A stretch of DNA of 64,000 bases, taken from assembly GCA_011109175.1 (NCBI GenBank), contig RDEW01000010.1:958796-1022795 (forward strand), given 5' to 3'. Below, piece by piece: positions 23,317 through 33,700 of this stretch. Position 1 is the stretch's first letter; every line of letters starts with the position of its first letter. The translations under genes were made by a program, and so were the position numbers. The notes beneath the pieces were generated by a model. It was given only the letters and a program-made list of their open reading frames with translations. It did not search any database and was not told the origin of the DNA. Source of the stretch: Dicyema japonicum. Taxonomy: Eukaryota; Dicyemida; Rhombozoa; Dicyemidae.

Positions 23317-23749
23317 TTCAAAAATTTCGTGGAACCCAGGTTAAAAACCTCTGATCTAAACTTTGAATTAAATCGAAGATCATTTTACAGAAACCTAACC
23401 CCTACTGCAAATAATGATTCTATGTCACATGGATGGCTAGATGCCTATGGGCAACTTGTTTTTTTACGTGTTTCCATGATAACCAGATATCAATTGCTAA
23501 ATTTAACAAAGAATTTATTTAAAATAAAAAGAACAATTATTTTTTTAGTCTTGACATTAAGACAGACCTACTTCTTCCATCAGAAAATTCAACCTATACA
23601 TAAATTTGAAAAATACCTTCGGCGAATTTTCCTTTCTGTAGCACAACCGAATATCCCTAAGCGCGTGAGGGATAGTATAGCCGGAAGTGTTGCAATATCC
23701 TTATACCATACAATAGATAGTGCTTACATCACTAGCCATTCATGAGGGC

Positions 23750-24356
23750 ACCTGCCTTCTCCCCTGTAGTACCTTCTCCGTAACCTTTTGATACTGGGGG
23801 CATCTAAAATAGTTCGCCCTGTGTTCCTCCTCGCCACAGTTCACGCACTTGAGAGACTGACTTTTGATTTGAAAGGCCTTTGGCGAATTTGAACCCTCGC
23901 AATTCAAGCACTTCTCTTTATGAGTGCATCGGTAGCTGCCGAATACTTGTCAGCAATAGCACTGGATTGCTGTTGGTCTCTCTAGGGCCACACCGAACCT
24001 AAAGTAATCAATGCGTACTTTCTCGAGGCAGATCCTCTCTGTCTCTGCTCCAGAGCGAAGTCAGACCTTCATGGTCCGGAGTCTCCTCCCCCGCTTGTGG
24101 AGACCTTCTTGATGTGTTCCAGTACATCATCCACGAATTCCAGAGTGACTCCGAAAACTAGTACTATTGAATTCGAAGCCATAGGAATGACCCGTGACAT
24201 GTTATGTGCCCCGGGCCCAAAAAGTACCTTAGTACTGACCTCAGTTTCGAAAGCTGAAGCGTCGTCGTCATTCCTTAATCCCAACAACAAGTAGGATTTT
24301 CCGCGTTTGATAACTCCTTGGCATAGGTAGCCAGAGTACCTTTTTATTTTTACCAA
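23750..24356 (-). pseudogene. LINE ORF1 (gag-like, CCHC knuckles)
   Basis: The minus strand encodes a 95-codon frame (KIKRYSGYLCQGVIKRGKSY, 24356-24069), followed by a region with cysteine knuckles: ALERPTAIQCYC, CTHKEKCLNCEGSNSP and KCVNCGEEEHRANYFRCPQ. Serial CCHC motifs after a PRE_C2HC-like segment are typical of ORF1 nucleic-acid-binding proteins of Jockey/CR1-type LINEs. A TGA interrupts just after the first CYC. No polymerase ORF follows downstream on this strand. Confidence 0.65.
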
Positions 24357-24538
24357 ATTTATTAATATTTAAATTCTAGTAGTTAAGTTAATGCCCAAAT
24401 ACTTTAAAAATAGTTTTTTTTTCAAAAATAATCACATCTAGAAAAATTTCTTCTCTCGTAAAATCCAACATGTCGTATTTTTAAATTTAAAATTGTCTCG
24501 TATTGGCATCATAATCCTGTCTAAATAATTTTTAATAA

Positions 24539-25110
24539 CTATATAATATTATACCTTAATATAACCATGCTGCTAATTTTAAACGCATCTTCATCGCTTT
24601 TCCATTTACGCTTTTCTTCTATCCGGTCTGCTGCCAGCACAATATTTATATATGCATCTTTTCTCGAATCCTCCAATTGCAGTAATTCAGTGTCTACCGC
24701 CTTTAATTGTTCTAATTCATTGTCTTTAACTTTGATAGGATATTCAATTCCCATAAAAATGTAAAATGGTATTTTCTTTGTAGAAAATCGTATTATCGTG
24801 TTATTATAGTCGTAAATGATGTCCTGAAGGTATCGCAATATCTTCCAAATCAATTATCTGTATAGCTTTTTGATGATATCCATCTTTTGATGCTATATTT
24901 AATCTCATTAGTAATAACAAGTTTTAGCAAACCGTTCAACCTGGCCTTGTATCCACGGAGCTCTTGGTCTTCCACGAATATGGTGTGCCTTGAATTTTTG
25001 GCATAACCCCTCCATATATCCGTTACAGATTTCCTTCCCGTTGTCTGTATATAAAATCAATGGAGGGCCGATACGTCTGGACACAATTTGGAATATCTGT
25101 CGGAGTTGGT
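24539..25110 (-). pseudogene. D,D35E integrase (KRBA2/Ginger or LTR type) remnant
   Basis: The minus strand at about 25100-24930 reads GPPLILYTDNGKEICNGY, then HHIRGRPRAPWIQGQVERF. The Asp of TDNG and the Glu of VERF are separated by exactly 35 residues, as in retroviral-type and related DDE integrases. After a short break, the frame from 24853 (KILRYLQDIIYDYNNTIIRF, KKIPFYIFMGIEYP) matches the post-catalytic W....N...H..T...P....FG segment. A coiled tail (ELEQLKAVDTELLQLEDSRK) follows. The first catalytic Asp and any zinc finger are not found. GRPR...QG.VER is characteristic of the KRBA2/Ginger-like group. Confidence 0.7.
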
Positions 25111-25179
25111 GGGTTTCTATTTATATTGGGCTGGCTATTAGGTATTTGAAATACGTTTAGTTAGACGAAAATGAAATAA

Positions 25180-25860
25180 ATGAATTTGTTTATTGATTTT
25201 GGGGGAATTGAAATTATTTGTCATATTGATGATAGATCCCGGTTCAAAAATTCCAACTTAAAGATTATGCTTCCACTCGTTGAAATTGCGAAAAATCTTG
25301 CTAAATTCCAGAAATCTAGACGTTTACTGGGGGCTTGTAGACTAGTAGAATTTTTATTGTAAACTTGTTAACTTATTAAAAGGATCCAACTTACGACAAT
25401 TGGGAATTCTATCTGCCCTATAGAATCAGGCGGTGCATGTGTATTTTATTGAGTGATTCTCATATTTCCCCTACATTTATAAATTTGGATATAGGTGATA
25501 TGAGCCCCCGAGAAATGATTCTAGATAAAATTTTTCAATTTGTAAATAAATATACTTTGCAGGATGTCGTGATATTATTGAATGTGATGCTGATAGAAGG
25601 TCGTGATAGAATGGTTATTCCAATTTATATGTAAGGTCGTTTATGTCAACAGTAAATCTACTATGCGTAAACACAGATGAGCGAATTTGGCTTTGGGCTG
25701 TGTGGGAATGTGCAAATATATCAATTACATCTGTTAATATTTATTTTTATAATAGCAAATGTACTTATGTTCAAAATAATGGACTTTATATTCTTCCGAA
25801 AATTAGCAATGTATGCATAAAATCTAAAATGGAAGAGATCCATCACTACTTTTAGAAGAA
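25180..25860 (+). CDS. Unidentified host gene candidate with micro-introns
   Basis: Plus-strand frames: MNLFIDFGGIEIICHIDD and KIMLPLVEIAKNLAKFQKSR to 25360, then, after a 24-bp GT-AG gap near 25359-25382, IQLTTIGNSICPIESGG. Next comes LLSDSHISPTFINLDIGDMS to TLQDVVILLNVMLIEGRDRM. A 22-bp gap with GTAAGG and ACAG ends (25632-25653) joins it in frame to LLCVNTDERIWLWAVWECAN. One single-base frame change is needed near 25435. The helical EIAKNLAKFQKSRRLL stretch is faintly like FAT-domain repeats of PIK-related kinases, but I cannot assign it. The true 5' and 3' ends are unknown. Confidence 0.4.
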
Positions 25861-25984
25861 ATTACTTTGTTGCTATTTTTATAATTTTAGGAATTCATTA
25901 GAAGTCAACTTAGAAGTGCGAATTCTTTAGTTATTTCAATTTCTCATTAACAAATAATTAATTATTATTAATTGCAATGACCGC

Positions 25985-26205
25985 GAACCAGAAAAGTTAG
26001 CTAATTTGAGTTTCCACTTTTGCCATGCATCTCTGGATTTGCGTTGTAAGTAGTTTCCATCCTCCCCTTTTTCTCGCAACCGCTTTCAGATCATCCAGAT
26101 TCTCTCCTGTTTTCAGTTTTCTTCCTATGCAAGTGATATCTTTTTCAAGCGTCGACGACAACGTTGTTCTTTGTCGACCTCGATACGTTGTTTTGTCTAA
26201 TAAAG
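25985..26205 (-). pseudogene. Family L LINE C terminus
   Basis: The minus strand reads RGRQRTTLSSTLEKDI and then GENLDDLKAVARKRGGWKLL, matching the family L end at 26700-26830 (GRPRTTLPVVLQNDLK ... DLDSLRGLAKNRSAWSKL). It lies head-to-head with the next copy. Confidence 0.7.
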
Positions 26206-26224
26206 GAAATTATGATTCAATGGA

Positions 26225-26920
26225 CGAATGAATAACTCACTCAAAGAGAAATGGAGTCACACAAAGAAACTTGGCTTCCTATTAGGAGATAGTGAAGATA
26301 TCATACGGAGAAAAACCATGGCAAACGCGGCATTACACATGCTGAAAACCTATGGTTAAACGGAGAGGGAACAACATAAAACAAAAGATAATGTTATACA
26401 ACACTTTTATCAATCCAATCCTCCTATACAACTCTGGGACCTGGGCCACCTCAAAAGAAGATTTAAAGAGGCTAGACTTGTTTCACAGGAATCATCTAAA
26501 AAACATTACTGGAATGTCCTGGCCATCCAAAATTTCGCGGAAAGGACTGTACAATAAGTGTGACTGTACACCATTAAGTCACGAGATCATTAGCTCTTGT
26601 TGGAGACTTTTTGGACGAGTCCTGAAATTTGACCCGATATCCACCCCTCCCCGAATATCGCAATGGAAGATTATTACTCTTCCTCCAATGTAAAGCGATA
26701 TAGTGGAAGACCGAGAACAACCCTACCGGTCGTTTTACAAAACGATTTGAAAGCCGTGAAGAAAACATTGGTATCTGGTGACGATCTGGACTCACTGAGG
26801 GGTCTAGCTAAAAACAGAAGTGCTTGGAGCAAGCTAACTAATTCTCTTATATTTTTTGCTGCACATGCGGGGCTATAAATATTATGGCTCTCGTAAAAGT
26901 GCTAATAATAATAATGATTC
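26225..26920 (+). pseudogene. Family L LINE, 3' portion
   Basis: The plus strand encodes LGFLLGDSEDIIRRKTMANA, then LYNTFINPILLYNSGTWATS and LKNITGMSWPSKISRKGLYN, then the C-terminal GRPRTTLPVVLQNDLKAV and DLDSLRGLAKNRSAWSKL. The sequence ends GGGCTATAAATATTATGGCT and a (TAA)n run near 26905-26920, the family L 3' end. Reverse-transcriptase catalytic motifs are absent (5'-truncated). Confidence 0.75.
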
Positions 26921-27900
26921 CACGGCTGATTGGCCGGTGCCATTTCCAAAGCTCTTGTGATATATCAAAGAGCTGCCATTTTGCCGAAGTAACTTTATTC
27001 CCAATCTATGTTGTTTGAGTAATTAAGTAGAGCTCGTCGTTAGTCATCCGTTTTGGTCAGAAATAATTTTCATAATTTTTTTTGACCGCATTCTCAATCA
27101 ATTGATATTAATTTAATCTTATTAATTTAACTTACATATATTTTACTGATCACGAGGTCAACCAAATGTTATTAAATCTTAATTTATTTTATTATCCCCC
27201 TATACACTAAGAAGGAAGTTAAAAGTGAAAAACTAGTTAAGTGTATCCAGCTTCCAATGCTACGGAAACAGAGTCCATTCGGTACCAGTATAAAAGATAA
27301 AAGACCTCCATTAGTTGCAGTTGTGGAAAACTTTCCCATGGAGTGGGGGAGAGCAAATGAATTTTTTAGTGTCAGTCTGGTACTGGGCGCCATTCTATTA
27401 AAATCGGAAAGAGAAGGAACAGACAAAACAAATAAAAACTTCTTTTATTTGTTAAAAAAATTACATTTAATAATTAATTTTTGTATTTTTCTAAAAATAA
27501 ATTGCAATTTTTTGATATTTTTATTTTTCGGTTGTCCAACAAGTGCCTCTCTGTGTCTCAAGGAAACTCACTTTTGTCTATGTGGGTGGATGTGAAGAAG
27601 GCGAGAAATTCGCCTCATTTACCACTTGAGAAATTCGGCCGTGGACTGTGTGGAGTAGTCCTACTAAGTGAGCGTATCCTTATACGAATGCATGACACCC
27701 TAAAGCTGGGTCATGTGTGTCTACCAGTAAACGCTATAATAAATACAACTCCTACCTAAAAGATTTTTCAGGTATAACTGGTTATATAAAATTTTTGGAT
27801 AACCGAAAAATTAAAAAATTAAGTTTAATTGTTAAATCTTTTTCTATTAAAAATGTTAATATTGTATTAGATAATTTAAAAATAAAATTAATTTTATAGC
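26921..27900. other. No gene recognised; contains repeat VI
   Basis: Upstream of the kinase gene. Frames at 27257-27760 are not conserved. The final 150 bases are AT-rich (KIKKLSLIVK-like low-complexity frames) and may hold the kinase promoter, but I see no defined element. Confidence 0.3.
27300..27400 (+). repeat. Dispersed repeat VI, copy 2
   Basis: CATGGAGTGGGGGAGAGCAA followed by a TTTTTTAGTGTCAG and ACTGGGCGCC end is similar to 5990-6075 and to the reverse complement of 49365-49430. Confidence 0.5.
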
Positions 27901-27919
27901 GCCAAAAATATTTTGTTCG

Positions 27920-29196
27920 ATGTCGCAGGTAAAATTTAATTATATTCTAGCCAAAAGTGGAAGACTTCGAAAAACTAAGGTTAATAAAAAAGGGGGCGTT
28001 TGGTTCTGTCTATCTCTTCGAACGAAAGAACCGTTCCAACAGACTCTTCGCAATGAAAGTTATCGACAAACAATTTATGCGAAACAAAAACATGTATGGC
28101 CAAATCACATGCGAACGGAATGCACTTGCCATCAGTAAATGTACTTCTGTAGTCTTTCTCTACTACTCCCTACACGATGACAGCAACGTCTTCCTGGTAT
28201 AATTCTCAGTTTAGTTTTGATTATGGAATATCTCCTTGATGGGACCTTCGTTCACTTCTTGAGAGGTGTGTTGTGTTTGACCAGCAAATGACTGTCATTT
28301 ATATTGCAGAGATCATTCTTGGCTTAGAATACCTCCACCTCCACGGAATCATCCACAGGTTCTTACTTTGTCTCAATAGTAGGGATCTGAAGCCAGACAA
28401 TATTCTGATCGCTTCCAACGGTCACCTAAAACTTACGGATTTTTGACTCTCAAAAGTTCAGCTTGGAAGAGGGGAGATTATTAGTCTAATTATTAGAAAT
28501 CTTAGAGTCTGACCTCTTTCTGACACCAACTACTGGAAGTGAAGATCGCAGAGGGATCATCGAACGCACTCCCGGTCAAATAATCTCCCTCACTTCTAGT
28601 TTAGAGCCGGTATTCGTTGATTCTAGCTAGAAGACTGTAATCGGGAGAAATGAAACCCGCCATCCTGCAATTGCCAGTTCCCCATTCTCCAAGAAATGTT
28701 CGATTATCGTTGAGTCGCCACCCCCGACTACTTGGCACTAGAATTGCTGACGATTGGAAGTCATGGTTCTGGAAATTGAAGTATAGTAGGACCTGAAGTG
28801 GATTGGTGGTCGCTTGGTGTTTGTACGTTCGAGTTTCTGACCGGGACTTTCCTTTCGGTGGGAATTCTGTTTCCAGTGTGTTTCAGCAGGTGCTTAAGAA
28901 CGGTTGTGAAAGGTCCTAATTTGGCAGAAAGGATTGGGATCGAGGAAGGACTGATTTCTGTTGTAGCTGGGGACTTTATAGACAGGCTGCTATGCTATAA
29001 TGTTGAGGAGAGAGAACGAAATGGTTTGAGTAGTAATTAGTGTAATATAGATCTGAGAAAACATGCATTTTTGGAGGGAATAGAATGGGATAGTGTTGAT
29101 AGTATGACTCCCCCGTATATTCCTAGAGAGGATGGGATTGTTTCCCGTGACTGTTTTGTAAGGGTACCCCCTTTGCTTGGGTATTTTAAGAAATGA
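27920..29196 (+). CDS. Greatwall/MASTL-like AGC kinase with nine micro-introns
   Basis: MASTL phosphorylates ENSA/ARPP19 to inhibit PP2A-B55 at mitotic entry. Exons read [22 protein letters not shown] (glycine loop), [11 protein letters not shown] (VAIK Lys), [87 protein letters not shown] (as in the MASTL insert), [30 protein letters not shown] and [20 protein letters not shown] introns: 27929-27950 (22), about 28197-28214 (uncertain), 28359-28382 (24), 28484-28505 (22), 28610-28630 (21), 28698-28714 (17), 28766-28789 (24), 28903-28927 (25), 29033-29050 (18). The long MASTL insert is only about 70 residues. TGA replaces the DFG glycine (28444), and three one-base losses lie near 28215, 28276 and 28850. 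Confidence 0.88.
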
Positions 29197-29755
29197 TTTT
29201 TTTATTTTGAGTAATTTTTATTTTATTTTTGTCATATTTGGCGGTCTTTTGGAAAGTGATGTAGGGTAATCGTCTCAATGTGTTAGTTTCGTTATTGCTT
29301 AGTTTATGTTGTTAAAATAGTTTTTTATGAAAAGCAAAACTATGGTAAAATGTTAAACAGCGATTACTTAAAGGGACATAGTTAAGTTGTAAGGTTGATC
29401 CATTTGCATCTTTGTATGGAGTATGTAGTTCGCAAATCATATTCATTGCAATTCATAATATCTACCCAAAACTTTGAATCTTAACAAAGTCATATCAATA
29501 AGCCAGATATTAGAGTATACAACTGGTTGAAGAATTGGATTACTTTAATTGAAGTTGGAACAACCTCTCAAGATCCCATCAGGCAAGTTGAGAAGAATAG
29601 GGTTCACAAATACTTGCCCCTTGAAGGAGAACTCTCGATTTTATTTATTAATGCCTAATTGGGATTTTATTATTATCATTAACCCAAGAACACCATAGTT
29701 AATTTAATTACTAAATTAATTAAGTGATCTCGAAGGCCTCAATCAGAATTCTCAT
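29197..29755. other. No recognisable feature
   Basis: AT-rich spacer between the kinase gene and the family J fragment. It presumably includes the kinase 3' untranslated region; an AATAAA-type signal is not clear. Confidence 0.3.
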
Positions 29756-29759
29756 TTTC

Positions 29760-30300
29760 TTTTCGTGCGTCTTCTGGGATTCAACACAACTTCTCTGTGG
29801 GCGGGGTGATGTATACCCTTCTCACAAAACACGTCGTGGCTGTGTATTGTTGAGAGTTGCACTGCTTACACAGAGTTGCAAATCCCATTCCATTTTGTAG
29901 GATAAGGTCTTCAAGTGATGAGTGGATTAGTTTTTCTAGTTTCTCTAAATTACTAATAGTAGTGGATGTCAAGGCTGAATGTCGCTGATTTTTTGTTTGT
30001 TCGTCCAGGACAGATTGATTCCCCATGACGCACAGACATAGCTGACAGATGACTCAATGAATTGTTTGTACAATAATTTCATTGCTGGAAAAGGGGTCTT
30101 AATGCCGCCAAAAATAGTTTTGATTATTCCTAGCTTTTTTGAGCAGCTTCCAGAGATGCCGTCGATATGAGATGAAAAAAACATATGTGTGTGTCGAAGG
30201 TGATCTCCAAGATTTTCAGTTTTTTCGTGAAAGGTATTTTTGTCTGGTTGATAAATATATCCACTGTTGAGATCTTGACTTTGTAATAGCACTGTCAGTG
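29760..30300 (-). pseudogene. Family J (Jockey/CR1-like) LINE C terminus
   Basis: The minus-strand frame 30292-29969 reads ENLGDHLRHTHMFFSSHIDG, CSKKLGIIKTIFGG and MKLLYKQFIESSVSYVCASW, matching LG...D..L.F..HI.......R...L..L.G.......L...Y...I.....YA...W. The next frame (29999-29781) continues the post-polymerase tail. It is more diverged from the 9.3-kb copy than that copy is from the 15.2-kb fragment. Confidence 0.7.
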
Positions 30301-31660
30301 ATCTGCAACTGTTTAAATATTCAAAAAAATTAATAACTTGAAAATGTGTAAAATCTAAAATTTTAAATCAATAAATTACTCGAAATATTTAGCGAACCAT
30401 AACTATCAATTAAACTATCGATTCTAGTCGATCTATGGGAGCGACGGGAATTTGCTACGTCTTACTAATAGTCGCTGGTACTAAATTGTGCAGAGAGAAT
30501 ATGTGCCGTGAAGGAACTATCACAACACAAGTAAACCTAGAGTGGGATTGGTCACAAGATTTAAATTAAAGAGAACATGGAGCTTGAGGTACTCATCCTC
30601 ACATAACAAACGTGAGATGTTGATGATTCATATATTGTTCTCAATATATTTTCAAACCAAAAACCTTAGAAATTTATTCTGAGATGTCAGAAAATCAAAC
30701 AAATAAGAAAACTAAATTGGACATCTTGCATTAAATGATCTTGATGTCTCTATTGTTTGGTAGGCTAAACGAAAGCGTGAGAATAGTCTGTTCATTAGAG
30801 TGTCATCTGTAACTACTATTTGATAAATTTAGTGTTTTTGTCTTATACAGCCATTGGAGATCGAGTCCGTTTCCTATCACTGTGAGAGTTAGCACTGCGA
30901 TGATTATGTCGACGGCGACCATTTGATTATTATTTAATGAAAATTTATTATATCCGGATTTTCGAGCTGATTTTCATAACACTCCAAAGGGGGAATAGTT
31001 ATGGTTGCGGTATTCTAACATTCCGAGGTAACAATTGAATGTAGTTTCTTTTAAGGGGGATCTGCCTCATTCAACTATTTAATGAAGTAAATGGAAGCTA
31101 ATGGTTTTTTTTTATTTTTTTGTATTAGATGACTTCTTTTTCAAATAAGACACATACACCACACTTACGTCATATTGATGACAAGTGAGTCCTTACGTCC
31201 TATTGATTACACAAACTAAACGTTTCATAGGAACTCGTCAATAACTTATTTCAATCTGACATTACCGAAACACCATGGCATTATTTGTTGAGTATGCTTC
31301 TACCACATAGAGATTAGCGTTGTGAAGACATTATGTTTGCTTTTCCCTTCTGTCACACTGTATGAAGTTTTTGTGAAGTGATCCTCAACTATAACTCGGA
31401 TACAGAGAAATCTTAATTGTAGAATGGGCTCGATTCATTATGCAGAAAACAACTTCAATTCTGTTAGGACTAAAGTGTACAAAATACTGTCAATTAAGAC
31501 GCTTCTTTGAAAATGTTAAACGTCTAATAAGAATGTGGGAGAGGTATGACATCATGCTACTTTGATCAGATCAATTACCAATCGAAGGCTAACATCAATT
31601 CTAAAATTGTTCGAATAATTTCGTTGTACTTGAGTCAACGTCAATTTTTTTTGATTTATT
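30301..31660. other. No recognisable feature
   Basis: I find no conserved frame or repeat here. CATATTGATGAC and ACGTCCTATTGAT near 31165-31210 form a short imperfect local repeat. Confidence 0.3.
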
Positions 31661-31664
31661 ATTA

Positions 31665-33700
31665 TTAAGGCACTTTCACGAAAGCATAATGTTTATAGCC
31701 CTGCATGTGCAACACTCAAAGAAACAATATTTATAGTTAATCTCTTCCATCTTCCTCTGTCGAATGCTAGTGATCTCAATTCGTGCAGGTCGTCCCGTCT
31801 TTAGATTTTTTCTCACACGATTTAGATTTTCGTTTAGGCAGTCGGAAGTGTCGATCTAGGTCGTCCGCGGAAGGGTTTGTCGCAACTGTCAAAGTAATCT
31901 TCCATCGCTTTGTTAGCAAGTGCGTCCGGGTTCATTCATAGTAAATGCCAAAATAGCCTCCATCGGGCATCTATCACATCCTTGCTGATGTAAGAACACA
32001 TACACTTGTTGTAGATACCAGTGGTTGATATTCTACGTGGCCACTCTATTCCGAGTAAGCTTCTTAGTTGCCTTCTGTGGAAATAATCCAGTTTCGATAG
32101 TTCGTTGAAGGAACTCCACCAGGTCCTAGCGTTATACAGTAGGATTGGTTTCACAAGGCCATTGTAGAGCCTGCATCTGATGTCAATTTTAAGACCTTTG
32201 TCTCTTAACCATCCTTTCTTCAGTTTAGCCATTACCGCATTTGCCAGTGTTTTCCTCCTTAGTACATCTTCAGCGTCTCCTAGTAGAGAGCCGAGCTTAT
32301 TAGTACATCTCCATCTTTCATGAGTAATATCGTCTTCTCTTTTGATTTCCGTAATTTCAGTTTTGGTTACATTTACGCTGAGAAACTATTTCTCAAGCTC
32401 CGCAGGTGCATTTTCTAGTAGGTGTTGGAGTGATGTCACGTCCCGTGATACAAAATCCACATCATCCGCATAAGATGTCTCTTCTATGTCTCCTATATAG
32501 CATTTACGAAAATCGGAGAGTGCAGATTCAAGGAATATGGTGAATAGTAAAGGGGAGAGGGAATCACCCTGGGGTGTCCCAATCGTTGTTTTGAAACTGC
32601 GGGAAGTTGCTCCTTCAGTCCTCACAAATAGTCTTGTGTTCGCAAGTAGTAGTCTGATTTTCCTAACCGACGATTCATCCAATATTTGCTCAAGCACATT
32701 CATCAGTTTCTGTCTGTTTATTCAAAAGCTCTGGAGAGATCTATTCCCAACACGGTTGCGCTCTTGAATCTTTGGTGCGTTGAGCAGCGCCATCTATGGC
32801 TCCATACAATGTCCGCCGTAGACCTCCCTTCTCGGAACCCACTTTGACTTGCTGGTAGGTATAGATCCGCCACACCCTTTATCCGGCTCAGTGCAATGTT
32901 TGCCAGCACCTTGCGCATCGAGATCAGAAGTTTTTCTACAGGTCCTTTTGCTATGTTAGGATTTTGTATGGGTATTAATAATCCATTTCCAAGTTCTAGA
33001 TCGGTATTAGTTTCAAAGATGTCATTTAAGGTTTTTGCAATTGTTTTGCTATGTTTTTTGGCCCATACCTTAAAAGCTCAGGGCTAATGTTGTCTGGCCC
33101 TACACTCTTGTTGTTCTTCAATTTAATTAGAGCTGATTCCACTTCTTCCACTGTGATTGAATTCTTTAGTGTCCTCGGTTCTCCCTGGAAAGGGAGAGTC
33201 CTCATTTTCTGCATTCAACAATATTTCAAAGTGTCGTGCAATCAATTCGGCTTTTCTTGGAGATTACCTGCTTTGTTTGATGCCACAGAGTTTGTACTGA
33301 TGATTCCGATGCGGTTTTCTCCATGTGAGTCTCGATTTGTTCGTGATATTTAGCCCTACAGATGGGCTCTAACCACAATTTTTCTGTCTAAAAGTATATT
33401 TTGGGGCTTTGTCTCGCCTTCTTCGCGTTTTCAATATATATTTTCACCAGTAAAGTGCTTTTTTACAGACAGTTCTCCAATAACGATCCTATGGTCGCTG
33501 TCAGTTATTGTCCCCTGGTGCATCATTTAGCAGGTGTTTATCAGACTTTCGGCAGATAATGCGGTCGATTTGATTGTATATATTCACAGTCTCCCCGGCA
33601 GAGTTTTTTTTGTCCGTGCCATGTCGTCTTGTGGCGAGCTGAATGCGTGAAAACCGTGTTGCACATCTCGATTGTATAATGAGTGTTTTTTAGACATTTT
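31665..33700 (-). pseudogene. Family L LINE, longest copy (endonuclease end to 3' tail)
   Basis: Reading down the minus strand: an APE endonuclease end with IYNQIDRIICRKSDKHLL and SDHRIVIGELSV (33650-33480). Then come polymerase motifs KNNKSVGPDNISPELLRYG (33214-33026), SGFREGRSTADIVWSH and GIDLSRAFE (32918-32718, motif A), TPQGDSLSPLLFTIFL (motif B) and ETSYADDVDFVS (motif C, catalytic YADD, 32703-32386). The tail PILLYNARTWWSSF and LRSLLGIEWPRRISTTG follows (32232-31936), and the element ends with the ATTATGCTTTCGTGAAAG-type 3' sequence and (TAA)n near 31665. The catalytic residues survive, but several frameshifts and stops break the ORF. It replicates by target-primed reverse transcription using an APE nick. 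Confidence 0.85.

Larger units (their letters stand above)
21913..23353 (-). mobile_element. hAT transposon with nearly intact ends
   Basis: The left end CAGTGGTTCCCAACC (21913) and right end, reverse-complemented CAGAGGTTTTTAACC (to 23353), are imperfect terminal inverted repeats of the common hAT type. Immediate flanks GCCTAAAC (21905-21912) and ATCTAAAC (23354-23361) agree at 6 of 8 bases, a decayed 8-bp target-site duplication, the length typical of hAT. A transposase remnant lies inside on the minus strand, and a family R LINE tail is inserted near the right end. Confidence 0.85.

Noticed and set aside
24097-24294. Plus-strand 65-codon frame over the ORF1 region
   Set aside because: The minus strand carries the longer frame leading into CCHC knuckles, so the plus frame is a shadow.
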